Shown one piece after another: positions 27,991-35,341 of a stretch of DNA of 64,000 nt (position 1 is the first letter of the stretch; the number at the start of each line of letters is the position of its first letter). The position numbers and the translations under genes are program-made. The notes under the pieces were generated by a model. It had not been told where the DNA came from. It was given only the letters and a program-made list of their open reading frames with translations, and did not search any database. The DNA lies in contig NZ_CP042582.1 of NCBI RefSeq assembly GCF_008728835.1, positions 4,757,001 to 4,821,000 of the forward strand. The letters are read 5' to 3'. Source of the DNA: Hypericibacter adhaerens. GTDB lineage: Bacteria; Pseudomonadota; Alphaproteobacteria; Dongiales; Dongiaceae.

Positions 27991-28916
27991 GCCGACAAGG
28001 GCGATTCCAGCCGCGTGGCGGCCGCCGGCCGCGCGCGCGGCACGCGATCGAGCGAGGCCAGCCAGTTCTCGAACAGCGCCGCGGCCGCGAAGTGCCAGCT
28101 CTTGATCGGCGTCGCGTCGGGGTCGTTGCCGGGGAAATAGTTCACCGGAACAGACGGCGCCTCGCCCGCCGCGAGGTCGCGCCGATACTCGCGCGCCAGC
28201 GTGTCGGCGTCGTACTCGAAATGGTTGAAGACGCAGACGGCGCGATTGCCCGCATCCTCGACCAGGCAGGGGCCCGATTCCGCCGACGCCAGCACCGTCA
28301 CCAGGCTCGATGTTCCGGCCGCGCCGTCGATGCAGGATTCGGTGTGGCGCGAGACGGGAACGACGAAGCGCGCGGGCAGCCCCGCCGCGAGCGGCGATTC
28401 CGGCGCCGTCACGTGATGCCCATAGAGGCCGGACAGCTTGGCCGGCAGGACGCGCTTGCCGATGCCATGGAACCGGTAGAGCGCCGCCTGCGCGCCCCAG
28501 CAGACATAGTAGCCGCTCCTCACCTGGAGCCGCGCCCAGTCGAGGATCCGGCAGAGCTCGGGCCAGTAATCGACCGCCTCGAACGGCATCTGCTCGACCG
28601 GCGCGCCGGTGACGATCAGCCCGTCGAGACCCTGCCGCGCCACGCTCTGCCAGGGCCGGTAGAAGGCGCCCAGATGGCAGGCCGCGGTGTTGCGCGGCTG
28701 GTGCGTGGCCGGGACCGTGAGCAGGAGCTCGATCTCCCGCGGTCCCGATGCCAGCAGCCGCGCGAACTGGAGCTCGGTCGCGAGCTTGTCCGGCATCAGG
28801 TTGAGAAGCCCGATCCGCAAGGTCCGGCCATCGGATCGCGGCGCCCACCGCACCTCGAACCCCTCCTCCGCGAGCACGGCCCCCGCGGGCAATCCCTCGG
28901 GAAGAACGATGGACAT
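27987..28916 (-). CDS. metA: homoserine O-acyltransferase, MetA type
   Basis: A 309-residue enzyme that activates homoserine with succinyl- or acetyl-CoA at the start of methionine synthesis. It has the class I amidotransferase-like fold of MetA: the catalytic cysteine in YYVCWGAQAALY, the LSGLYGHHV segment, and the histidine/glutamate in FNHFEYDADTL. The acyl donor cannot be read from the sequence alone. Start MSIVLPEG at 28916 has an AAAGGAG ribosome site, so the open frame to 29024 is not used. metY lies 200 bp upstream on the same strand, so the two give homocysteine by direct sulfhydrylation. Confidence 0.93.
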   Translation of the reverse strand: MSIVLPEGLPAGAVLAEEGFEVRWAPRSDGRTLRIGLLNLMPDKLATELQFARLLASGPREIELLLTVPATHQPRNTAACHLGAFYRPWQSVARQGLDGLIVTGAPVEQMPFEAVDYWPELCRILDWARLQVRSGYYVCWGAQAALYRFHGIGKRVLPAKLSGLYGHHVTAPESPLAAGLPARFVVPVSRHTESCIDGAAGTSSLVTVLASAESGPCLVEDAGNRAVCVFNHFEYDADTLAREYRRDLAAGEAPSVPVNYFPGNDPDATPIKSWHFAAAALFENWLASLDRVPRARPAAATRLESPLSA

Positions 28917-28958
28917 GCTGCTGCTCCTTTGAATGGCAGGTGACGGTCCGCACGCTTG

Positions 28959-29088
28959 AATCCCCTCCCCCAACTTTTGGGGGAGGGTTGGGGAGGGGGC
29001 TGCTCGGTCTTGGCCGCTTCGCATCCCAACGAGATCACAAACCGAGTCATCCCCCTCCCCGCCCTCCCCCCGCGAGGGGGAGGGGATT
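28959..29088. repeat. C/G-tract palindromic repeat pair
   Basis: Two copies face each other between metA and metY. Each contains aatcccctccccc, a short stem and gggggaggg with the flanking word gctgctcgg or accgag. Similar elements occur at 35152-35336, 46800-47028 and partly at 33311 and 56537. They are probably dispersed REP-like elements with terminator or mRNA-end functions. Confidence 0.8.
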
Positions 29089-29118
29089 CATTGGCCTCGC
29101 CACATGCGGTCGTCCTGC

Positions 29119-30438
29119 TCAGGCGGCGGAAGCCAGGCCCGACACCGTGGCCGCCAACGCCTGGTTCAGGTCCGCCAGGATGTCGTCGATATGCTCGATC
29201 CCGACCGAGAGCCGGACATAGCCGGGCGTCACGCCGGTCGCGGCCTGCTCCGTCGGCGTGAGCTGCGAGTGCGTCGTGCTCGCCGGATGGATGGCGAGCG
29301 AGCGCGCATCGCCGATATTGGCGACGTGATAGAAGAGCTTGAGCGCGTCGATGAAGCGCCTTCCGGCTTCCTCGCCGCCCTTGAGCTCGAACCCGACGAG
29401 CCCGCCCAGGCCGCCCTTGAGATAGGTCTTGGCCCGCCGGCGCTGCTCGGCCTCGGCGTGAAGGCCCGGATGGATCACGCGGGTCACGGCCGAGTGCTTC
29501 TGCAGGAAGTGGGCGACCGCCTCCGCGTTCCTCGAATGCTCGCGCATCCGCAAGGGCAGGGTCTCGAGCCCCTGGATGAACTGGAAGGCGTTGAAGGGGC
29601 TCATCGACATGCCGAGGTCGCGCTGCAGCGTGACCCGCGCCTTGAGGATGTAGGCGATGGGCCCGAGCGGCTTCGCGGCCTGGGTCCAGATCGCGCCGTG
29701 ATAGCTGGGGTCCGGCTGGTTCAGCATCGGGAAGCGGGCGGCATGCTGCTCCCAGTCGAAATTGCCGCCATCGACGATGGCGCCGCCGATCGAGGTGCCG
29801 TGGCCGCCGATATATTTGGTCGTGGAATGGACGACGATCGCGGCGCCATGCTCGATCGGCTTGCAGATCACGGGGGCCGCGGTGTTGTCCATGATCAGCG
29901 GCACGCCCAGCGAGCGGCCGATCGCCGCCACCTCGGCGACGGGGAACACGGCGAGCTTCGGATTGGGCAGGGTCTCGGCATAGTAGGCGCGCGTGCGGCC
30001 GTCGGTGGCGCGGCGGAAGGCCTCCGGATCGGCGGGATCGACGAACCGCACCGCGATGCCCATGGTCGAGAAGGTATGGGCGAAGAGATTCCAGGTGCCG
30101 CCATAGATGTCGGTCGAGCTCACGATGTTGTCGCCGGCATGGCAGATATTGAGGATCGAGATCGCCGAGGCGGCCTGGCCCGAGCTGACCGCCATGGCGG
30201 CGACGCCGCCTTCGAGCGCCGCGAGCTTCTGCTCGAGCGCGTCGCAGGTGGGATTCATCACCCGGGTATAGAGGTTGCCGAGCTCCTTGAGCGCGAACAG
30301 GTTCGCGGCATGCTCGGTGCTCTTGAACTGGTAGGAGGTCGTCTGGTGGATCGGCACGGCGACCGAGCCCGTCACGGGATCGTGGCGCGGGCCGGCATGG
30401 AGCATGAGGGTCTCGGGATGGCTGTTGGCCGTCGTCAT
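29119..30438 (-). CDS. metY: O-acylhomoserine sulfhydrylase (MetY, Cys/Met PLP family)
   Basis: A 439-residue PLP enzyme of the Cys/Met metabolism family. It makes homocysteine directly from O-acetyl- or O-succinylhomoserine and sulfide. Diagnostic features are the N-terminal TLMLHAGPRHDP, YTRVMNPTCDALEQKLA, SSGQAAS, and the PLP lysine in VHSTTKYIGGHG (about residue 208). Long length (about 430) and the conserved C-terminal region fit MetY rather than MetB/MetZ. The start at 30438 follows a GAGAGAC ribosome site. metA follows it on the same strand. Confidence 0.93.
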   Translation of the reverse strand: MTTANSHPETLMLHAGPRHDPVTGSVAVPIHQTTSYQFKSTEHAANLFALKELGNLYTRVMNPTCDALEQKLAALEGGVAAMAVSSGQAASAISILNICHAGDNIVSSTDIYGGTWNLFAHTFSTMGIAVRFVDPADPEAFRRATDGRTRAYYAETLPNPKLAVFPVAEVAAIGRSLGVPLIMDNTAAPVICKPIEHGAAIVVHSTTKYIGGHGTSIGGAIVDGGNFDWEQHAARFPMLNQPDPSYHGAIWTQAAKPLGPIAYILKARVTLQRDLGMSMSPFNAFQFIQGLETLPLRMREHSRNAEAVAHFLQKHSAVTRVIHPGLHAEAEQRRRAKTYLKGGLGGLVGFELKGGEEAGRRFIDALKLFYHVANIGDARSLAIHPASTTHSQLTPTEQAATGVTPGYVRLSVGIEHIDDILADLNQALAATVSGLASAA

Positions 30439-30530
30439 GATGTCTCTCTTGCGGTTGATGGAAAGATCGGAGTGCGGGAGATGGGCCCGGCCGTTGCGGC
30501 GCCGGTCTGCCGGACGGGGCTGCCGGCCCG

Positions 30531-31427
30531 TCAATATCGGAAGTTCGCAGCGACGATGCGTTGCAGCTCCTCGGCCGTGCCGCTCTCGGCCGCGGCGATG
30601 TGATCGGCGACGAGCGGGTCGACGAGCTGGGGATGGGTCAGCGGCGCCATGTGGCCGGCGTTCGGAATCTCGGCGAGCCGCGCGCCGCGGGAGATGGAGG
30701 CCGCGAGAATGCCGGCGATGCGCCGGACGGGCTCGGGCGAGCGCTCGCCCCGGATCAGCAGCGTCGGGCAGCGGATCGCCCGGATCTGCGCGAGCCGGCA
30801 GGGCTCCCGCGCGACGGCGGCGAAGTTGGCAGCCACGCGCAGGATCTGGCCGCAGAGATGCGCCTGCTTGGCCGGATCGAGCCGCGCCCAGCTGCCCTCG
30901 CCGTTCCAGAAATCGACGAAGCCCGCCATGCCGAACTCGGGAACGCCGGCGACGATGGCGTCGCGGATCCTGTTCTCGACCGACGCGACCTGGCGCAGCA
31001 GGCGACGATCGCCCGCATCGCCATCGCGCAGCAGGTAGAAGGCGACGGGCTCGATCAGGCTGAGGCTGCGGACCAGCTCGGGCCGGTTCATGGCGATCGC
31101 GAGCGCCACGGCGCCGCCATAGGAATGGCCGACGAGATGGGCGGGCTCGCCCTGCTTCTCGATGAGCGCGATCGTCGGCGCGGCGTCGGCCAGAAGATCG
31201 CCCGAACTGCCTTGCGCCGCGGTCGAACCGTAGCCCGGCAGATCCGGTGCCAGCACGAGATGCGAAGACGCCAGCCAGGCAGTCAGGCTCTTCCACTGGC
31301 TGCCGCTGCAGCCCGTGCTGTGCAGCAGCACCGCCAGCGAGGCGGGTTCGCGCTCCCGCAGAGCCGGGCGGCAGCGTGCCGGATCAACGGACTGCATCGC
31401 GGCACCGCGAATCTTCGAGACGGCCAT
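30531..31427 (-). CDS. alpha/beta hydrolase
   Basis: A 298-residue hydrolase with an oxyanion-hole region LLHSTGCSGSQW, the nucleophile elbow GHSYGG (Ser at about 120), and the catalytic His in PNAGHMAPLTHP near the C-terminus. This is the general pattern of esterases or haloalkane dehalogenase-like enzymes, with a helical cap between. Substrate is unknown. The start could also be the ATG at 31397 (MQSVDPAR); either choice overlaps the upstream DUF1127 gene. It lies just upstream of metY on the same strand and may be co-transcribed with it. Confidence 0.85.
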   Translation of the reverse strand: MAVSKIRGAAMQSVDPARCRPALREREPASLAVLLHSTGCSGSQWKSLTAWLASSHLVLAPDLPGYGSTAAQGSSGDLLADAAPTIALIEKQGEPAHLVGHSYGGAVALAIAMNRPELVRSLSLIEPVAFYLLRDGDAGDRRLLRQVASVENRIRDAIVAGVPEFGMAGFVDFWNGEGSWARLDPAKQAHLCGQILRVAANFAAVAREPCRLAQIRAIRCPTLLIRGERSPEPVRRIAGILAASISRGARLAEIPNAGHMAPLTHPQLVDPLVADHIAAAESGTAEELQRIVAANFRY

Positions 31428-31626
31428 GGACCGCCGCCGCGATCTGGCGGCGGGTGATGCCGATATCGCGGAGCAGGTGATCGGGGCAGTCCATCAGGTG
31501 ATGGGCGGCCCGGCGCTTCTCGCCGTGATGACGGAGCGCCAGGACGCAGCGGCGCAGCGCGCCGCCCCAGGATTGCAGATATGTCTGCACGACCGAACGG
31601 TCGCGCTCGAGGAAGGTCGAGGTCAT
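31384..31626 (-). CDS. DUF1127 domain protein
   Basis: An 80-residue basic protein. The C-terminal half contains the YjiS/DUF1127 motif with HLMDCPDHLLRDIGITRRQI, the typical Asp-Leu-Gly/Ile turn. Small arginine-rich DUF1127 proteins such as CcaF1 of Rhodobacter bind RNA and affect stress responses; the present role is inference. A strong hairpin lies about 65 nt upstream of its start, and its 3' end overlaps the start of the hydrolase gene. Confidence 0.85.
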   Translation of the reverse strand: MTSTFLERDRSVVQTYLQSWGGALRRCVLALRHHGEKRRAAHHLMDCPDHLLRDIGITRRQIAAAVHGRLEDSRCRDAVR

Positions 31627-32213
31627 GATGATCTCCAGTCGATGGATGACGGCCGGCGGCGGTCTCCTGAGACCCGCTCACTGGCCTTTCGGACGTCGCG
31701 GCAGCGATGCCGCGCGTCCGTCGCTCGGCTGGAAGATTGCGTGGCGCCGTTATCAGGACGATTTCAAAATGCGTGGAAATTGCCGTGGCGGACCATGGTA
31801 ATTTCCGAAAACGGCATGTTCGATTCAGAAAATGAAGCCGCAACCGCGACGACCGCGCCGATCGTTGCGCGCTCGATGTCTTGTGTTTCGATTGTGTCAG
31901 CGCGCGAGAGGGTCGAGCGTCGCGAGTCGGGGGCGCGAGCGACCCGACTCGGAACCGCCGATGGTGGGGAGGAGCCGGGCGCGGGAAGCGCGCGTCGCTT
32001 CCTCGCCTCCCCGGCCCTTGTCCGGCGTTGCGAGAGCGGAACGAAGAAGCGGCAGAGACCGGGGGCTCAAGGACGCCGGGGCGTTTCCGGCCCGGCCCCA
32101 TGCCTCAATTTGCGGCACTTGCCCAGCCATGCTGCTTTGCAGCATCAACCTCTCGGAAAAGTCATATTCCCGTGCTACTCCAGCCCTATAGTCGAGACTC
32201 GGAGAATGGTGCA
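31627..32213. other. 587-bp intergenic region with strong hairpins
   Basis: Open frames here lack ribosome sites and look like shadows of structured DNA. Visible structure: a bulged 12-bp stem at 31691-31719; an inverted repeat GGAAATT-N18-AATTTCC at 31775-31806 that could be an operator; a perfect 9-bp stem (cgagtcggg / cccgactcg) with an 11-nt loop at 31923-31951; and a C/G-rich repeat remnant at about 32005-32100. It separates the divergent DUF1127 and patatin genes. Confidence 0.5.
31691..31719 (-). promoter_or_regulatory. leader hairpin upstream of DUF1127 gene
   Basis: The two arms (ggacgtcgcggca and tgccgcgcgtcc) pair over 12 bp with a single bulged T and leave only a 4-nt loop. It would form in the 5' leader of the DUF1127 transcript, or mark a terminator of a small upstream RNA. 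No T-tract follows on the minus strand. Confidence 0.4.
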
Positions 32214-33338
32214 ATGCGATATGACGCGGCGAAATCGGCGACCGGGTCGGACCCGCTGAAAAGGGTCGAGGGATCGCGGCGGTTCCGGCTTCCGGGCTGG
32301 CGGTCCCGCTCCCTGACGGTGCTCCGGCAGCGCATCGGATGGCGGCGCGAGGCGCCGGTGCGGCCCTTGTCGCTGGCGCTCCAGGGCGGCGGTTCGTTCG
32401 GCGCCTTCACCTGGGGCGTGCTCGAGCGGCTGATCGAGGAGCCGGGCACGCGCTTCGATGCGCTGAGCGGCACCAGCGCCGGCGCTCTCAACGCGGTGGT
32501 GCTGGCCGACGGTCTCGCGACCGGCGGGCCCGAAGCCGCGCGCGAGAAGCTGCAGCGCTTCTGGAAACGGGCCAGCGACGCGGCCCTCTTCACGCCCTTC
32601 GGGCCGCTCGGCAATGCCGGCATGACCGCTTCGGCCGCGACCACGCTGGCGCTCTCGACGCAGCTGGTCTCGCCCTATCAGTTCAATCCGCTGGGCCTCA
32701 ATCCCTTGCGCGCGATCCTGGCCGACCTGGTCGATTTCGAGCGGCTGCGGCAGGCCTCGCCCATGCGCCTTCTCATCGCCGCCACCAACGTGCAGACCGG
32801 ACGGCTCCGCCTGTTCCGCGAGAGCGAGCTCACGCTCGAGATGGTGCTGGCCTCGGCCTGCCTGCCGCTGCTGCATCACGCGATCGAGATCGAGGGCGAG
32901 TGGTACTGGGACGGGGGCTTGAGCGCCAACCCGCCGCTGCGCCCGCTGGCGCTCGAGACGGAGGCGCGCGACCTCGTCATCGTGCAGCTCACGCCCGAGC
33001 GCGTGACGCGTCGGCCGCAATCCTCGCCCGAGATCGCGCGGCGCGTGAACCAGATCTCCTTCAACAACCCGCTGCAGACGGAGATGGAGGCGCTGGCCGA
33101 CCTCGTGGCGCTCTACCGGCGCGAGCCGCTGCTGCTGTCGCGCCGCGACCGCCGGCTGCGGCATCTCAAGCTGCACCGCATCGCCGCCGAGGACGCCGTC
33201 GACGGTCTCGAGCATAGCAGCGCGCTGGCGCTCGACTGGTCGTTCCTGACCCGGCTGAAGGAAAGCGGGCGGCGGGCGGCGGAGACGTGGGTGAAAGCGA
33301 CGTCCCTATCTCCTCCCCCGTCTCCGGGGGAGGATTAA
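32214..33338 (+). CDS. patatin-like phospholipase
   Basis: A 374-residue lipid hydrolase of the patatin/RssA family. The oxyanion glycine-rich motif LQGGGSFGAF (about 56-65), the nucleophile motif GTSAG (about 88-92) and the catalytic aspartate in DGG (about 228-230) are all present, so the Ser-Asp dyad is complete. An arginine-rich N-terminus (about 20-48) precedes the domain. The ORF is open from 31881, but MRYDAAKS is preferred. The final residues SLSPPPSPGED are encoded by a dispersed C/G-tract repeat that overlaps the stop codon. Confidence 0.87.
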   Translation: MRYDAAKSATGSDPLKRVEGSRRFRLPGWRSRSLTVLRQRIGWRREAPVRPLSLALQGGGSFGAFTWGVLERLIEEPGTRFDALSGTSAGALNAVVLADGLATGGPEAAREKLQRFWKRASDAALFTPFGPLGNAGMTASAATTLALSTQLVSPYQFNPLGLNPLRAILADLVDFERLRQASPMRLLIAATNVQTGRLRLFRESELTLEMVLASACLPLLHHAIEIEGEWYWDGGLSANPPLRPLALETEARDLVIVQLTPERVTRRPQSSPEIARRVNQISFNNPLQTEMEALADLVALYRREPLLLSRRDRRLRHLKLHRIAAEDAVDGLEHSSALALDWSFLTRLKESGRRAAETWVKATSLSPPPSPGED

Positions 33339-33350
33339 GGAGGGGGCTGC
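33311..33350. repeat. C/G-tract palindromic repeat overlapping the patatin 3' end
   Basis: tcctcccccgtctccggggg pairs within itself and is followed by the gctgctcg word shared with the other copies. It covers the last codons of the patatin gene, so the insertion has remodelled the protein C-terminus. Confidence 0.75.
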
Positions 33351-33451
33351 TCGCTCTCAGGGACCGTGCAGCCCTCTTCCTCCTTCGCTCTTCGAGCTAC
33401 GGAGGACAGGCCCTGGCCCTCTCCCAGAAGTGGGAGAGGGGACATGGAGCG

Positions 33452-35035
33452 TTACGCCGCCAGGTTCTCGCCCGCGAGCGCGCGCTTCAGGAGGGACTTG
33501 GTCTCGCCCAGGCCGTAGAGGGCGATGAAGCTGCCCATGCGCGGACCCTGGTCCTGGCCGAGCAGCACCTCGTAGAGGCATTTGAACCAGGCGCGCAGCT
33601 CCGGGAAGGGGTGACGCTTGCCGACCTCGTAGACCACGTTCTGCAAGGTCTCGGCATCCGCGTCGGCCGGGAGCTTATCGAGCTCGGCCAGCAGCTCCGC
33701 CAGCGCCTGGCGCTCCATCGCGTCGGGCAGGCGGTATTTCTTCGTGGGCTTCACGAAGTCGCGGTAATAGGCGATCGCATAGCCCGCGAGCTTGTCGAGG
33801 AAGGGGGCCTTCGCCGGCGTGACGCCCGGCGCGTAACGCGAGATGAAGCCCCAGAGCACCGCCTTGTCCTCGGCGTGGCAGACGCTGGCGAGGTTGAGCA
33901 GGATGTTGAAGCTGAGGCCCGGCACCGCCGCGGGCGGCTTGCCGTTGTGGATGTGCCAGACCGGGTTCTCGAGCTGCTGCGCCGGGCTCTCCGCCGGGAA
34001 CTTCTCGAGGAAGGCCAGGTAATCGTCGACCGCGCGCGGGATCACGTCGAAATAGAGCCGCTTGGCCGCGCGCGGCTTCTGATACATGAAGAGCGCGAGG
34101 CTCTCGGGCGGCGCGTAGGTCAGCCACTCCTCGACCGAGAGGCCGTTGCCCTTCGATTTGGAGATCTTCTTGCCCTGCTCGTCGAGGAAGAGCTCGTAAT
34201 TGAAGCCCTCGGGCGGCGGCGAACCCAGGATGCGGCAGATCTTGCCGGCGAGCTCGACCGACGGGATCAGATCCTTGCCCGACATCTCGTAATCGACCGG
34301 GATCGCGTGCCAGCGCATCGCCCAGTCGGGCTTCCATTGGAGCTTGCAGCGCCCGCCGGTAACCGGCAGCTCGATCGTCTGGCCGTCCTCGTCCTTGAAG
34401 GTGATGGTGCCGGCCTTGGCGTCGTGGGCCAGGATCGGCACCTGCAGCACGCGGCCCGAGCTCGGGCTGATCGGCAGGAAGGGGCTGTAGCTCTGCGCGC
34501 GCTCCTCGCGCAAGGAGGGCAGCATCACCTCCATGATCGCGTCGTAATGCGCCAGCACCTCGAGCAGCGCCTTGTCGAAGCGGCCGCTCTTGTACCACTC
34601 GGTCGAGCTCTGGAACTCGTACTGGAAGCCGAAGCTGTCCAGGAAGCCCCGCAGCATCGCGTTGTTGTGATGCCCGAAGCTCTCGTATTTGCCGAAGGGA
34701 TCGGGGATCGCGGTCAGCGGCCGGCCCAGATGCTCGCGCAGCATCTCCTTGTTGGGCACGTTGTCCGGGACCTTGCGCAGGCCGTCCATGTCGTCGGAGA
34801 AGGCATAGAGCTTCGTCGGGATGTCCGACATGCGCTCGAAGGCGCGCCGCACCATGGTGGTGCGCACGACCTCGCCGAAGGTGCCGATATGGGGCAGCCC
34901 CGACGGCCCGTAGCCGGTCTCGAGCAGGACGAAGCCCTTGGCGGGCGCTTTGGCCTTGTAGCGCTCGACCAGCTTGCGGGCCTCCTCGAAGGGCCACGCC
35001 TTTGCCGCCAATGCCAGTTCGCGCTCGCTCGCCAT
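33452..35035 (-). CDS. lysS: lysyl-tRNA synthetase, class I
   Basis: A 527-residue class I LysRS, the archaeal-type enzyme found in many alphaproteobacteria. The HIGH-like motif is HIGT in the [14 protein letters not shown] segment (about 45) and the KMSKS-like motif is KISKSKGN (about 290). It charges tRNA-Lys in the cytoplasm. The start MASEREL at 35035 is where homology begins; the open frame runs to 35098. No class II lysS is visible in this window. Confidence 0.95.
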   Translation of the reverse strand: MASERELALAAKAWPFEEARKLVERYKAKAPAKGFVLLETGYGPSGLPHIGTFGEVVRTTMVRRAFERMSDIPTKLYAFSDDMDGLRKVPDNVPNKEMLREHLGRPLTAIPDPFGKYESFGHHNNAMLRGFLDSFGFQYEFQSSTEWYKSGRFDKALLEVLAHYDAIMEVMLPSLREERAQSYSPFLPISPSSGRVLQVPILAHDAKAGTITFKDEDGQTIELPVTGGRCKLQWKPDWAMRWHAIPVDYEMSGKDLIPSVELAGKICRILGSPPPEGFNYELFLDEQGKKISKSKGNGLSVEEWLTYAPPESLALFMYQKPRAAKRLYFDVIPRAVDDYLAFLEKFPAESPAQQLENPVWHIHNGKPPAAVPGLSFNILLNLASVCHAEDKAVLWGFISRYAPGVTPAKAPFLDKLAGYAIAYYRDFVKPTKKYRLPDAMERQALAELLAELDKLPADADAETLQNVVYEVGKRHPFPELRAWFKCLYEVLLGQDQGPRMGSFIALYGLGETKSLLKRALAGENLAA

Positions 35036-35151
35036 GTCCGGATCCAAACCTGAGAAATAGCCAGGGAAACCCCGCCCAAAAGGCGGGGAGGGCGACACTA
35101 AGGAGAGGGCTTGCGGGCGTCAACGAGGGAAGGTGGCGCAGCGGCTATATC

Positions 35152-35336
35152 AATCCCCTCCCCCGCTCTGCGGGGGAGGGTGAGGGAGGGGGAGGGGGCT
35201 GCTCACGGTTGCCGCATCGCCTTGCTTTGAAAAGCTCGATTACAGGCAATCTGTGAGGAAGGAAGGGGGCAACGGCGCTTGGTTCAAACACCGAGCGGCC
35301 CCCTCCCTGCCGTCCCCCGCGAGGGGGGAGGGGATT
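35152..35336. repeat. C/G-tract palindromic repeat pair
   Basis: Two oppositely oriented copies (aatcccctcccccgctctgc ... and ... cgcgaggggggaggggatt) enclose about 100 bp between the lysS start and the helicase start. Same family as at 28959 and 46800. Confidence 0.8.
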
Positions 35337-35341
35337 AATAA

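Noticed and set aside
28917-28960. SAM riboswitch upstream of metA or metY
   Set aside because: I looked for the SAM-II pseudoknot pattern in the metA leader and the metY leader (30439-30530) and did not see it.
31897-32214. A 105-codon minus-strand frame between DUF1127 and patatin genes
   Set aside because: It spans hairpins and a repeat remnant and has no ribosome site, so it is unlikely to be a gene.
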